Source: [Eubacterium] infirmum (GTDB lineage Bacteria > Bacillota > Clostridia > Peptostreptococcales > Anaerovoracaceae). From it: 64,000 nucleotides of DNA. Position 1 is the first letter of the stretch, and each line of letters begins with the position of its first letter. The notes below the pieces were generated by a model that was given only the letters and a program-made list of their open reading frames with translations, was not told the origin of the DNA and made no database searches. The position numbers and the translations under genes were made by a program. This document shows positions 37,204-50,033 of the stretch, piece after piece. The stretch is from assembly GCA_900450455.1 (NCBI GenBank), contig UGGN01000001.1, positions 1,473,029 through 1,537,028 on the forward strand, in the 5' to 3' direction.

Positions 37204-38373
37204 CTATTCTCCTTTCTTCGGACTTAGAGGTGATAAATCTCTCAGCCATGCAACTACTTTCTTAGTGCATTCTACAGTATAATCTATATCTTCCTTGGTG
37301 GTAAAATCACCTACTGAAAACCTTATAGTTCCATGTATCAACTCATCCGGTACGCCCAAAGCTGAAAGAACGTGCGAAGGTTTCAGCGACTTTGATGAGC
37401 ATGCGGAGCCAGTTGAAATACAAATTCCACAAGCGTCCAGCTGAATCAGGATAGATTCTCCCTCTATGTACTTAAATGTTACATTTAGGTTACCCGGATG
37501 TCTATTCTCCATAGAACCGTTGATAATTATATCAGGAATCTCAGATGTGAGCTTATCTGCGAGATAGTTTCTAATCTCAGTACTATGTTTAATATGCTCG
37601 TCAAGACCGTTAATTGCAAGTTCAGCAGCTTTGCCGAATCCAACTATACCGGCAACATTTTCGGTTCCTGCTCTCTTACCGCTCTCCTGTCCTCCTCCGA
37701 AAATCAAAGTACCCAGCTTAGCGCCACGTCTGATATACAGTCCGCCAACACCCTTAGGTCCATATATTTTATGTGCTGACATAGATAGGAAATCAACACC
37801 CAAATCCTTGACATCTATCGGAACATTTCCCAAGGCCTGGACTGCATCAGTATGAAATAGTACACCATGCTTCTTAGCAATAGCTGCAAGTTCCTTAATA
37901 GGATGTATGGTTCCAATTTCGTTGTTAACCATCATTATGCTGACCAGGATAGTTGTTTCCTTAATAGCCGCCTCTAGCTCTTCAGGCTTAAGTCTTCCCT
38001 GATCATCTATACCTAGATATGTTACCTCATATCCATTCTTCTCTAAATATTCACATGTTCGAAGCATAGCTGGATGCTCAGTTACTGTTGTGATTATGTG
38101 GTTTCCTTTGTTCTTGAGTGCACTTGCTACACCCTTAAGAACCCAGTTGTCTGACTCGGATCCGCATCCTGTGAAGTAAACCTCATTAGGCTTTGCATTT
38201 ATCAATGTTGCGACCTTTTCTCTAGCCTCGTCTAATGCACGCCTTGCAATTAGACCCGGTGTATATAAACTGGATGCATTTCCGTAGTTTTCGGTAAGAA
38301 ACGGCAACATCTCCTTAAGAACATCACCTTTGATAGGAGTCGTTGCGGAATTATCAAGATATACCTGTCTCAT
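37204..38373 (-). CDS. nifS: Cysteine desulfurase
   Basis: The 389-residue PLP enzyme shows YLDNSATTP, HTDAVQALG, the cofactor lysine in MSAHKIYGPKG and the persulfide cysteine in STGSACSSK. It mobilises sulfur from cysteine for the scaffold encoded just downstream. NifS and NifU form a two-gene unit; no iscR, iscA or hscAB lies nearby. Confidence 0.95.
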   Translation of the reverse strand: MRQVYLDNSATTPIKGDVLKEMLPFLTENYGNASSLYTPGLIARRALDEAREKVATLINAKPNEVYFTGCGSESDNWVLKGVASALKNKGNHIITTVTEHPAMLRTCEYLEKNGYEVTYLGIDDQGRLKPEELEAAIKETTILVSIMMVNNEIGTIHPIKELAAIAKKHGVLFHTDAVQALGNVPIDVKDLGVDFLSMSAHKIYGPKGVGGLYIRRGAKLGTLIFGGGQESGKRAGTENVAGIVGFGKAAELAINGLDEHIKHSTEIRNYLADKLTSEIPDIIINGSMENRHPGNLNVTFKYIEGESILIQLDACGICISTGSACSSKSLKPSHVLSALGVPDELIHGTIRFSVGDFTTKEDIDYTVECTKKVVAWLRDLSPLSPKKGE

Positions 38374-38483
38374 ATATTTCAGCTCCTTCTGTCTGTTTTA
38401 TCATTATCATTTACGACTTATTTATACCTATGTCCTGTGGTTTTTAAACAGCATACAATCTAATTAAAATTTGATAATCGACA

Positions 38484-38675
38484 TTAGGATTCCTTATTCT
38501 TCTTAGCATCCGGCTTCATCATATCCAAGTGGGAACGCAGGTTATTTTTAAAAGAATCAACATACTTACGTCTTAGCTTATGTTGTTCTTTCTTTTCATC
38601 TTCGCTTAGTCCTTCATCCATCTTAGATTTTTTTGCCAGCTCATTAATGCGTTTAATTTCATCATCTGTAATCAT
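38484..38675 (-). CDS. DUF896 family small protein (YnzC-like)
   Basis: A 63-residue DUF896 protein: DEIKRINELAKKSK, then LSEDEKKEQHKLRRKYVDSFK and NLRSHLDMM. The start at 38675 is preceded by AGGAG; the longer frame begins before that site. In Bacillus ynzC is in the yneA SOS operon, but here it is separate and has no LexA-like box I could see. The function is unknown. Confidence 0.88.
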   Translation of the reverse strand: MITDDEIKRINELAKKSKMDEGLSEDEKKEQHKLRRKYVDSFKNNLRSHLDMMKPDAKKNKES

Positions 38676-38734
38676 TGTAATTCTCCTAATCATTAACTAT
38701 ATTATTATAGCAAAGCACAACGATTCAATCAAGA

Positions 38735-39475
38735 TTATATGGTCACATAAGTTTTAATTTTATCAAATTTTTTTGCACCTATTCCTTTTACATTCATAAG
38801 CTCATCTATTGATCCAAAAAAACCATTTGAATTTCTATATTCAATTATTCTTTTTGCCATAGACGGACCTATTCCTGCTATGCTTTCAAGCTGTTTTTGG
38901 TCTGCCTGATTTATGTTTACTAATCCACTTGCATTGCTCGAACAGTCCGCATCTCCACTCTGCTTCATATCTTGACCTGTGCTTGCCTTGCTTGGAATAA
39001 CAATCTTCTGCCCGTCAGAAACTGTAGAAGCCCTGTTTATTACATCGGCATTTGCCATTTCACTAAGCCCTCCGGCCTGTTCTATAAGCTCATATACTCT
39101 TGTTCCCGGTCTAAGCTTATATACTCCGGGTTTATTAATTTCGCCGCTTATATCGACGATTATAAGTTCATCGTAATCAGAGCTTTTCCTTGCTTTGTTT
39201 TTAGATTTATTCTTGGTCACTGTCTTCGATTTAGTGTTTATGCTTTTAGAAGCGTCTTTACTACTATGCGGTTCCTTTAGACTGCTTATGGATGGTGCTT
39301 GCTTTTTATCCATATTAGAGGATTTTTCCCCATTAAACACAAAAAATAGCAAAGCGGCTATGATTGCAATAATCGTAACCGCTATTTGGACATATTTACT
39401 ATTCCTTTTGACAATTGATTTAGCTGACTGAACATAGCATTCTATGCTGCTCAATCTAAGTTTTCCTCTCTGCAA
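38735..39475 (-). CDS. comEA: ComEA-like competence protein (SLBB plus helix-hairpin-helix)
   Basis: One transmembrane segment (IAVTIIAIIAALLFFVF) is followed by a Lys/Ser-rich linker, an SLBB domain (VDISGEINKPGVYKL) and a C-terminal helix-hairpin-helix pair (NINQADQKQLESIAGIG, VKGIGAKKFDKI). ComEA binds DNA at the surface during natural transformation. The first ATG (39541) lies inside the upstream gene. A TTG at 39475 following GGGGGT seems more likely, and another TTG at 39454 is possible. No comEC or comEB is adjacent. Confidence 0.83.
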   Translation of the reverse strand: MQRGKLRLSSIECYVQSAKSIVKRNSKYVQIAVTIIAIIAALLFFVFNGEKSSNMDKKQAPSISSLKEPHSSKDASKSINTKSKTVTKNKSKNKARKSSDYDELIIVDISGEINKPGVYKLRPGTRVYELIEQAGGLSEMANADVINRASTVSDGQKIVIPSKASTGQDMKQSGDADCSSNASGLVNINQADQKQLESIAGIGPSMAKRIIEYRNSNGFFGSIDELMNVKGIGAKKFDKIKTYVTI

Positions 39476-39495
39476 AATTCTACCCCCGTTTAAAC

Positions 39496-40201
39496 TTAAT
39501 TTTCGTGTATCAAGTCTAAACCCATTGTTTGGGGAATACAAGAGTTAAATCTTAAAAAATCCCTACTAACTTCTATATCATATCTTTGGATATCAAGTTT
39601 GCTATGCTCTATAAATGTGGTAATTACCAGCTCCGGACTAAGATTTGATGCGCTTCCGCAGTCTAGATCAAGCTTTAAAACTATATTTCCATTTACATCC
39701 TCTGCATCTATTCTGCGTATCTTTGATCTAATATCAACCTCTCCCAGTTTCTTTGTCTTCTTCATTCGCTTTAGAGCTATTATTGATTCCTTTGCCAAAT
39801 ATGATTCTATATAGGTATTAATTTCATCTAATGACTTATCTAGCGTATCAGGCAAGAAAACACTATAAACTGCAGAGCTTACAGCTGCTGCAAGTGAGCC
39901 TTGTGTTCCATCTATATATCCGCAGGCATGTATGCTAATTCCCTCAGGAAACTCCTCGTTTAGCTTTGATAGAATATCATCCCGGGTAGTTTCCTCATAG
40001 GTATAGAACTCTATGAGTTCTTGCTTTGATGTATATCCCAGTGAAAGTGGTTGCGCAAAGCTCATTCTGGGATGTGGATTAAAACCTTTGGAATAATCCA
40101 GTGGAATTCCTGCTCTCTTGAAAGTGCGTTTGAAAAGTCTCAGCATGTCGAGATGCGAAATGTATTTTATATATCCCTGTTTGCTAAATTCTAGTACAAA
40201 T

Positions 40202-40209
<8 letters not shown>
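39496..40209 (-). CDS. TIGR03936 / DUF2344 family protein
   Basis: About 237 residues with the conserved N-terminus FSKQGYIKYISHLDMLRLFKRT and GFNPHPRMSFAQPLSLGY. In Firmicutes this family is almost always next to, or fused to, a TIGR03960 radical SAM protein, as here. The function is unknown. The ATG at 40209 follows AGGTGG; an in-frame GTG at 40218 sits within the ribosome-site region. Confidence 0.87.
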
Positions 40210-43883
<3,674 letters not shown>

Positions 43884-43900
43884 TTATCAATTAAATTAAC

Positions 43901-43922
43901 AAAAAAGAGCCTCTTATGAGGC
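43901..43922 (-). terminator. Hairpin terminator between rpmA and obgE
   Basis: Minus strand: GCCTC with GAGGC around a 4-base loop, then TCTTTTTT. It may only partly terminate because obgE starts within 30 bases. Confidence 0.65.
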
Positions 43923-43929
43923 CCTATAG

Positions 43930-44190
43930 TTAAGCTTCTCTTGAATAAACACTGACCTGTTTTCTGGTTTTGTCGTATCTTTCGAACTTTACATTACCAT
44001 CAATCTTAGCAAACAAAGTGTCATCTCCACCGATACCTACATTGTTACCTGGGTGGAACTTAGTACCTCTCTGTCTAACTAGGATACTGCCGGCGCTTAC
44101 AAACTGTCCGTCACCAATCTTGACACCAAGCCTTTTCGATTCGGATTCGCGGCCATTCTTGGAGCTTCCTACACCTTTTTTACTTGCCAT
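43930..44190 (-). CDS. rpmA: 50S ribosomal protein L27
   Basis: An 86-residue L27: [36 protein letters not shown]. It begins directly Met-Ala-Ser-Lys-Lys. The short N-terminal extension that many Firmicutes add (removed by the Prp protease) is missing, and no prp gene lies between rplU and rpmA (only 21 bases). Strong GAGGAGG precedes the ATG. Confidence 0.97.
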   Translation of the reverse strand: MASKKGVGSSKNGRESESKRLGVKIGDGQFVSAGSILVRQRGTKFHPGNNVGIGGDDTLFAKIDGNVKFERYDKTRKQVSVYSREA

Positions 44191-44211
44191 GTAAAGACAC
44201 CTCCTCGTCGG

Positions 44212-44724
44212 TTAAACTTTATTACTTAGTTGCAGCGTTGCAGCTTCGATTTTTTCGATGATAACTGCTTTTGTAGCCTTAGCGTCTATTTCAACGCCCT
44301 TAGCTTCTGCATATGCAATCAATTCATCCTTCTTCATCGATGCTAGGTTTTTTACTTCTTTTTTAACTTCTTCTTTTGCTTCAGTCTTTGCTGCTTTAGC
44401 AGGTTTAGAAGCCTTTCCGCTTAATGATGTAATCTTAATCATTGTATATGGCTGTCTATGACCCTGTTTCTTTCTGTAGTCTTTCTTGGCCTTGTACTTG
44501 AAGATAATTACCTTCTTGCCCTTGCCACTTTCAACTACTTCACCAAGGACCTTAGCGCCATCGATATATGGTGCTCCAACCTTAACATCACCATCTTTAC
44601 TTAGAAGCAATACTTTGTCGAGTTCAACCTGATCTCCGTCTTCTACTGCCAATTTTTCTACAGTTATGACATCTCCCTCAGCAACTCTGTACTGCTTTCC
44701 GCCTGTTTCGATAATTGCGTACAT
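44212..44724 (-). CDS. rplU: 50S ribosomal protein L21 with C-terminal SAP/HeH-like extension
   Basis: Residues 1-102 are a normal L21 ([30 protein letters not shown]). About 68 extra residues follow: a Lys/Ala/Glu-rich linker and a helix-extension-helix motif ([14 protein letters not shown], then [14 protein letters not shown]) that resembles SAP or HeH nucleic-acid-binding motifs. L21 is normally about 103 residues. The frame is continuous with no sign of error. The extension could touch rRNA or DNA; this is inference. Confidence 0.93.
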   Translation of the reverse strand: MYAIIETGGKQYRVAEGDVITVEKLAVEDGDQVELDKVLLLSKDGDVKVGAPYIDGAKVLGEVVESGKGKKVIIFKYKAKKDYRKKQGHRQPYTMIKITSLSGKASKPAKAAKTEAKEEVKKEVKNLASMKKDELIAYAEAKGVEIDAKATKAVIIEKIEAATLQLSNKV

Positions 44725-44799
44725 GTGTTCTACCTCCTCTATCCAGTCTCGCCTATTACAGGTAGCTTATGCTTTAGAACCCGTTTCGTGCGGTCTAAC
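44725..44799 (-). ncRNA. L21 leader (ribosomal protein leader RNA)
   Basis: The 75-base leader contains the conserved elements of Firmicute L21 leaders: CCGC followed by AAACGGG-like pairing, then GGCGAG and ATAGAGGAGG running into the start. It probably lets excess L21 repress its own operon. Confidence 0.7.
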
Positions 44800-44805
44800 T
44801 ATGTA

Positions 44806-44834
44806 ATGATAACATCTGTACCTCAAACTGTCAA
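44806..44834 (-). promoter_or_regulatory. Promoter of the rplU-rpmA operon
   Basis: Perfect TTGACA (44829-44834), 17-base spacer, TATCAT (44806-44811) on the minus strand, about seven bases before the L21 leader. Confidence 0.8.
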
Positions 44835-44935
44835 CCATTTTATAAGCGAAATCAGATGGTAATCGATAATCTGTATCTGCTAATCAAAAACTGCGAAAAC
44901 CGGTGTTACACCGGTTTTCTATCCATACAACTGCG

Positions 44936-46477
44936 CTACTTATTTAGTAGCCTTCTTAAAGTAACTGCTGCAAACATTCCGCTTGAAATGAGCAACAAGC
45001 TTATATAAGCCATTACATCATTTGTGTCACCCGTATCAGGGGTATTCTTTGCATTTGGCTTTGTCACCGGCTTATCTTTGGGCTTAGACAGATTTATATT
45101 CATTGTGAAGGTAATATCATCTTGTGTGCCAGGATCCGTATTTATAAAATCTCTTCCTTCATCTGTTTGAATAGCCGTCCACTCAAATGAGAAAGGTTTT
45201 GAAAGCTGCTCAAAACTAGCTATACCGTTAAATTCACCGAAGAGAAAACCTTTGAATGTATAATTAACGCTCGGCTTAGCTTTTTCATTAACCTTTAGCC
45301 CTTTAAAATCAAGCTTTAAAACGTCATCCACAGCTTGTACTTTGTTATATAGAATTTCAAAATTCGTTATCTCTGCAGAATCTATCTCCATCGTAACCTG
45401 AATTCCGATATGATTTGTATGTACGTCGATAAAACCGACATCCGTAATTTTAAAAAGCCCATCCGCACCTGTAAGCTCTACATCCTCAGGTTTAAAATCA
45501 CTTAAATCAAATACTTCGTGATCAGGTACATATATGCTTGCTATAAACTTACATTTAGCCTTTATCTTAATTGCCCTTGCTCTATCGTCCAATATTTGGC
45601 TTCCGTTATTATCAATTAAAAGACCTTCATCTTTAGCTATTTCCTTAATCAAGTCTTTAATGCTCTTGACATTCAATTCGCTTGTTAAATTGAATGTTTT
45701 TCCCTTTAATTCGTAAATCTTATCATGTTCGGTATCATCACCGATCTTCAAATCACCGCTTAAATTATATTTATACTGATTGTATACTACCTGAGCTATA
45801 AATTTAGAATCACCGTTCTTTGTAGCAAGCCAGCTATATGATAGAAAAGATGAATCTCTTAGATCATAATCGCCATAAAACTTACCGGATAAAGTTTCTT
45901 CCAACTTATATACCGCTCCCGTAACGGCCTTTTCATTAAATCTTGCAGACAAGTTTAACTCTAGTTTAGTTGGTGTTGCTTCTATCGCATCGATAAGTTC
46001 ACCTACGGTCTTAGGCTTATCTTTTAGGCTTATTTCAATGGTAACGGAATTGTCATCACCCGGAGTTACACTATCGATTTTAAACGCACCGCCATCTTTA
46101 AAGGCTGCATTAACATCGAGTGAAATTTCCTTGTCGGCCTTTATCTTTGCTTTAAATGTGGAGTTAAAATCTTTAAATTTTGTATCTCTGTCAATGCTCC
46201 CTCCTATAAGCTGATTCATCTTATTCTTAATATCCGAAATATCAACGCTTTTTGTGAGTTCAAAATCATCACATCTCAATAATTCTATAGGCCTTACATC
46301 GGTATAGGCATCACCGTTTACCATGAATTCACCGGGTAAATCGTAAGTACCGTCCGTTGCAGCACACGACTCTTCAACCGCTATCCCTGCCATCTGCATG
46401 CCAAAAATCATCGTCATCAAGACAGCTAAAATCAGTGCAACTGATTTAGATTGTTTTCCTTTGGTACTCTTTCTCAT
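44936..46477 (-). CDS. Secreted surface protein with two related domains and a sortase-type C-terminus
   Basis: This 513-residue protein has a signal peptide (basic start, hydrophobic VALILAVLMTMIFGMQMAG). The C-terminus reads NTPDTGD, then a hydrophobic segment, then RRLLNK, the order of a sortase signal, although the usual LPxTG is replaced by a TPDTGD-like motif. The body seems to contain two related blocks (about 95-270 and 290-470), each with KAK-type strands, an EID/EIS strand and FKG/SGKFYG near its end. The family was not recognised. It has its own promoter and is flanked by hairpins. No sortase gene is in the window. Confidence 0.75.
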   Translation of the reverse strand: MRKSTKGKQSKSVALILAVLMTMIFGMQMAGIAVEESCAATDGTYDLPGEFMVNGDAYTDVRPIELLRCDDFELTKSVDISDIKNKMNQLIGGSIDRDTKFKDFNSTFKAKIKADKEISLDVNAAFKDGGAFKIDSVTPGDDNSVTIEISLKDKPKTVGELIDAIEATPTKLELNLSARFNEKAVTGAVYKLEETLSGKFYGDYDLRDSSFLSYSWLATKNGDSKFIAQVVYNQYKYNLSGDLKIGDDTEHDKIYELKGKTFNLTSELNVKSIKDLIKEIAKDEGLLIDNNGSQILDDRARAIKIKAKCKFIASIYVPDHEVFDLSDFKPEDVELTGADGLFKITDVGFIDVHTNHIGIQVTMEIDSAEITNFEILYNKVQAVDDVLKLDFKGLKVNEKAKPSVNYTFKGFLFGEFNGIASFEQLSKPFSFEWTAIQTDEGRDFINTDPGTQDDITFTMNINLSKPKDKPVTKPNAKNTPDTGDTNDVMAYISLLLISSGMFAAVTLRRLLNK

Positions 46478-46534
46478 AATAATTCCTCCTCAAAATTACA
46501 ATACATTGGAACGGCATGACTCCTTATTATCAAA

Positions 46535-46579
46535 AGTATATCAAAGCAAAAAATTATTGTCCCCCGTATAAATACGGGG
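46535..46579 (-). promoter_or_regulatory. Promoter of the surface protein gene overlapped by a GC palindrome
   Basis: Minus-strand GGGACA (46558-46563), 17 bases, TATACT (46535-46540). An 18-base inverted repeat (CCCCGTAT with ATACGGGG, 46562-46579) overlaps the first bases of the -35. It may be an operator, or the terminator of an unseen plus-strand transcript since TTTT follows on the plus strand. Confidence 0.4.
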
Positions 46580-46644
46580 TTTTAAAAGAAATTTAAAAAT
46601 TTTATTATATTTTATTTGATGTTAAGCTCAATTTTAACTAAAAT

Positions 46645-46684
46645 AACCGATATAGCCACTGTATATTCAGCAGTTATATCGGTT
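46645..46684 (-). terminator. Probable recA terminator
   Basis: A 10-bp stem (AACCGATATA with TATATCGGTT) contains an inner ACTG/CAGT pairing; ATTTTA follows on the minus strand. A second hairpin closer to recA (TATCCGGT with ACCGGATA, 46721-46746) has no T-tract. Confidence 0.6.
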
Positions 46685-46758
46685 TAAAAAATCATATTTA
46701 GATAATATTGAACTTAGCCCTATCCGGTAACTTAAGTAACCGGATATGCAATACAAAA

Positions 46759-47853
46759 TTAATCCTCTAGGATTACTCCATCCTCATCAACTCTAAATTC
46801 AGTAGCATCTGATACTAAATCATCAGCTACATCTCCGTGCGCCTGTAAAGCGGTAAGAAGCTTCTGCTCTATATCCTGAGCTATATCGCTGTGCTCATCT
46901 AGATAAACCTTAACGTTCTCACGTCCCTGTCCAATCTTCTCGCCGTTGTAGCTATACCATGAGCCTGCCTTCTCAATGATGTTCTGTTCAACTGCACTAT
47001 CTAGTATGTCTCCTGACTTGGAAATACCCTCACCGAACATGATGTCGAATTCAGCGCGCTTAAATGGCGGAGCCACCTTATTCTTGACAATCTTAACCTT
47101 GGTTCTGTTGCCGAGGATATCATCACCCTTCTTGATGCTCTCACCCTTTCTTACATCAAATCTCATAGTTGAGTAGAACTTGAGTGCTCGTCCGCCCGTA
47201 GTTGTCTCAGGACTTCCGTACATTACACCAATTTTCTCTCTAAGCTGGTTTATGAATATAACACATGTCTTGGAACGGCTCACCGTACCTGCAAGCTTAC
47301 GAAGTGCCTGTGACATCATTCTCGCCTGAAGACCTACGTGTGAATCTCCCATCTCTCCCTCTATCTCAGAGCTTGGTACAAGTGCTGCAACAGAGTCGAT
47401 AACGATTACATCTAAAGCTCCACTCCTTGCAAGAGTATCACAGATCTCAAGGCCTTGTTCACCTGTATCAGGCTGTGAAACGAGAAGTGAATCCACATCT
47501 ACACCTATACTCTTAGCGTAAACAGGATCCAAAGCGTGTTCTGCATCGATAAATGCAGCTCTTCCTCCTTGCTTCTGAGCTTCTGCCACAATGTGGAGTG
47601 TGAGCGTTGTCTTGCCTGATGATTCAGGTCCGAAAATCTCGATTATTCTTCCCCTCGGTACTCCGCCAACTCCTGATGCTATATCAAGACTTATTGATCC
47701 GGTAGATATAACTGAGAGATCCTTGTTCTGTGCGTTCTCTCCGAGTCTCATTATAGACCCGTCCCCAAATTTCTTATGTATATGCTTCAGAGCTTCTTCT
47801 AAAGCTCTATCCCTATCATCGGGATTAGAAGCCGCAAATTTCTTCGTTGCCAT
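46759..47853 (-). CDS. recA: Recombinase RecA
   Basis: About 364 residues: [13 protein letters not shown]alker [21 protein letters not shown], the [11 protein letters not shown] loop and [14 protein letters not shown]. The C-terminus is acidic. The longer frame would start at 47874 inside the LexA box, so I place the start at 47853, where GGAGG lies five bases upstream. RecA drives homologous recombination and LexA self-cleavage. Confidence 0.97.
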   Translation of the reverse strand: MATKKFAASNPDDRDRALEEALKHIHKKFGDGSIMRLGENAQNKDLSVISTGSISLDIASGVGGVPRGRIIEIFGPESSGKTTLTLHIVAEAQKQGGRAAFIDAEHALDPVYAKSIGVDVDSLLVSQPDTGEQGLEICDTLARSGALDVIVIDSVAALVPSSEIEGEMGDSHVGLQARMMSQALRKLAGTVSRSKTCVIFINQLREKIGVMYGSPETTTGGRALKFYSTMRFDVRKGESIKKGDDILGNRTKVKIVKNKVAPPFKRAEFDIMFGEGISKSGDILDSAVEQNIIEKAGSWYSYNGEKIGQGRENVKVYLDEHSDIAQDIEQKLLTALQAHGDVADDLVSDATEFRVDEDGVILED

Positions 47854-47868
47854 CCTTACCTCCAAAAT

Positions 47869-47916
47869 GAACATTCGTTCTTATTTTATTCTACATTAGC
47901 TGTTAACAAAAATCAA
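47869..47916 (-). promoter_or_regulatory. recA promoter with a perfect LexA box
   Basis: Minus-strand promoter TTGATT (47911-47916), 17-base spacer, TAGAAT (47888-47893). The 12-base box GAACGAATGTTC (47869-47880) lies just downstream of the -10, where bound LexA would block initiation. It has intact GAAC and GTTC arms. Confidence 0.85.
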
Positions 47917-47985
47917 GTCAAAGTTTTACTGTAAATTTTTAACATTTATAGTTTTACATATTTCTCTTTATAATGTCAACAAATT

Positions 47986-49230
47986 CTAGATTTTCCCCTT
48001 ATAAGCAATGGCCTTTTTTATTTGATTAAACATCTCTAGAGAGCAGAAATTCCTATTCCAGTTTCTGTCACTACGATGCGTCTTTACCTCATGTACATGC
48101 TCATACTCGCCAAACACAATGCCTATATACATGGTTCCGGCATCCAGACCATGATAGGCATCAGGCCCGGCTACACCGGTTGATGAAATACACAGTTCAC
48201 TACCGGTCTTAGCCCTTAGTCCTTTTGCCATTTCAAGTGCAACTTCAGGACTTTCAGCTGTGTACTTTTCTAAAGTTTCCTTATTTACACCAAGTTCCTC
48301 TCGCTTTGCTCGCTCAGAATATGTAACAAGATCTCTGTCGAATACCTTTGATATTCCTGATACACTGACTAACATCTGTGCAAAATCACCTCCTGTACAT
48401 GATTCACATGCGGAGATACTTATATTCCTGTCTATTAGAGCCTTGCCTATTGCATCGCAGAACTCCTCGCCATCAAAACTATATATATATTCGCCTATGA
48501 TTTCTTCTATGTCTTTGCAAACTTTATCCACAGCATTCTTTGCCTCATCATAATCTTTACGCTTTGATGCAACCCTTATCATGCACTCGCCTTCCTTTGC
48601 ATATGTTGCAATAGTAGGGTCTGTCTGAACGTCTATCAAAGGTAGAAGCTCTGTTTCCAAGAGAGATTCTCCAATTCCAAAGGTCCTTATCATTCTATAG
48701 ACTATGCTTTCCTCCTGCTTTGATAGAAGAAATGGCATTGCCTCGTGCTCCCATACGTAATGCACCTCTCTTGGTGGTCCCGGAAAACTTATGACGATTT
48801 TGCCGTCCTTTTCCAGTGCAAAAGCAGGAGCTGTTCCGGCTTCATTATCCAAGACCACAGCATGCTGAGGCATCATTGCCTGCTTATAATTATTTTCCGT
48901 AAGCTTGCGGTTTCGCTTCTTTGCATATTTCTCAAGCGCTGCGAAGCTTTCTGCATGCATCACAAGTTCTTCACCAAAAACATCGGCAATTGTTTCCTTC
49001 GTTATATCATCCTCTGTCGGTCCAAGTCCACCGGTAGTTATGACCAAATCGCATTTTTCAAGTGCATATTTCAGTGTTTCACCGAGCCTCCTGTCGTTAT
49101 CACCCACAACAAAGTGATACAATACATCAAAGCCGAGCAAATTTAATTCCTTAGATAGATATGCAGCATTGGTGTTTATCGTGTGCCCAAACAGAAGCTC
49201 CGTACCAACTGATAAAATACAAGAACGCAT
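47986..49230 (-). CDS. cinA: CinA family protein (competence/damage-inducible)
   Basis: About 414 residues: an N-terminal MoCF-like domain (SVGTELLFGHTINTNAAYLS, TTGGLGPTEDDITKE) and a C-terminal amidase-like domain (SACESCTGGDFAQML, SSTGVAGPDAY). CinA proteins salvage NMN or hydrolyse damaged nucleotides such as ADP-ribose. The ATG at 49230 follows AGGGG; the longer frame overlaps the pgsA terminator and is rejected. It sits just upstream of recA. Confidence 0.93.
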   Translation of the reverse strand: MRSCILSVGTELLFGHTINTNAAYLSKELNLLGFDVLYHFVVGDNDRRLGETLKYALEKCDLVITTGGLGPTEDDITKETIADVFGEELVMHAESFAALEKYAKKRNRKLTENNYKQAMMPQHAVVLDNEAGTAPAFALEKDGKIVISFPGPPREVHYVWEHEAMPFLLSKQEESIVYRMIRTFGIGESLLETELLPLIDVQTDPTIATYAKEGECMIRVASKRKDYDEAKNAVDKVCKDIEEIIGEYIYSFDGEEFCDAIGKALIDRNISISACESCTGGDFAQMLVSVSGISKVFDRDLVTYSERAKREELGVNKETLEKYTAESPEVALEMAKGLRAKTGSELCISSTGVAGPDAYHGLDAGTMYIGIVFGEYEHVHEVKTHRSDRNWNRNFCSLEMFNQIKKAIAYKGKI

Positions 49231-49247
49231 ATTTTCACCCCTAACAA

Positions 49248-49268
49248 AAAACCGGCAAAGCTGCCGGT
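49248..49268 (-). terminator. Terminator after pgsA
   Basis: Minus strand: ACCGGCA with TGCCGGT around a 4-base loop, followed by TTTTTTG. Confidence 0.8.
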
Positions 49269-49302
49269 AAAAAATCAAATCATCTTTGCAATATAATATA
49301 GA

Positions 49303-49842
49303 TTACATTGAGAATACTTTTCTATTCTTGAGAACATACTCTATTCCTGACCAAACTGTCATGATAAGCGATGCCCATAGGAATATCTTAGCAAGCAGCT
49401 CAAAAGGTCCCAGTAGCTTTTCATTGGATATTGTCTCAACGAGTAGAAGAAGTGGAACTGCTATCATCTGAAGCACTGTCTTAATCTTACCGGTTAAACC
49501 TGCTGCTATTACGATTCCCTCTGCGGCTGCAACCATTCTCATACCACTGACAGTAAATTCTCTTGCCAGTATTATAATCAGCATCCATGCCGGAACCGCA
49601 CCTGTTGTAATCAACAAGCAAAAGGCCGAATAAACAAGAATCTTGTCAGCTAGCGGATCCATAATTTTTCCAAAATTTGTAACCAAATTATATTTACGAG
49701 CAATCTTTCCATCTAACATATCTGTCAAAGACGCCAGTATAAATATAATAAACGCAGTAAAGAAATGGTTTGTCATAAATGCCAAAATGAAAAATGGTAC
49801 TGCAATCACTCTGGCAACCGTGAGTTTATTAGGTAAATTCAT
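49303..49842 (-). CDS. pgsA: CDP-diacylglycerol-glycerol-3-phosphate 3-phosphatidyltransferase
   Basis: A 179-residue polytopic enzyme with the CDP-alcohol phosphotransferase signature beginning DMLDGKIAR and continuing through GKIMDPLADK. It makes phosphatidylglycerophosphate at the membrane. The start at 49842 is fixed by GAGGAG seven to eight bases upstream. A structured RNA ends just before this ribosome site. Confidence 0.94.
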   Translation of the reverse strand: MNLPNKLTVARVIAVPFFILAFMTNHFFTAFIIFILASLTDMLDGKIARKYNLVTNFGKIMDPLADKILVYSAFCLLITTGAVPAWMLIIILAREFTVSGMRMVAAAEGIVIAAGLTGKIKTVLQMIAVPLLLLVETISNEKLLGPFELLAKIFLWASLIMTVWSGIEYVLKNRKVFSM

Positions 49843-49856
49843 ATATAATCTCCTCA

Positions 49857-50030
49857 AAATTGCCCGAAACTCCGTCAAGCTATAATTGACGCCCTATCAA
49901 CAGATAGGTGGGCATTCTATCATCCATTCTGTCTTCCACTCAAAGGAGGCTTGACATAGTGAATGAGCTCAAATTCCCTTGCAATTAGTGTAGGTTCAAT
50001 TATGAACACCCAACGCAAGTTCCAGGCAAC
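49857..50030 (-). ncRNA. Structured RNA directly upstream of pgsA (6S-like or cis-regulatory; unassigned)
   Basis: No ORF is present between yebC and pgsA. The minus-strand transcript has its two ends complementary: GTTGCCTGGAACTT (50030-50017) pairs with GAGTTTCGGGCAAT (about 49873-49860) over some 14-15 positions including wobbles. Inside are a hairpin closed by TTGC/GCAA with GTTC/GAAC at its tip, a CCTATC/GATAGG hairpin (about 49907-49892) and a GTCAA/TTGAC hairpin (49890-49874). TTTT follows the closing stem and the pgsA ribosome site comes next. It could be a free small RNA or a leader controlling pgsA. Confidence 0.55.
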
Positions 50031-50033
50031 TTC

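Noticed and set aside
47854..47874. Upstream ATG for recA at 47874
   Set aside because: It lies inside the LexA box and before the ribosome site; the start at 47853 has GGAGG correctly placed.
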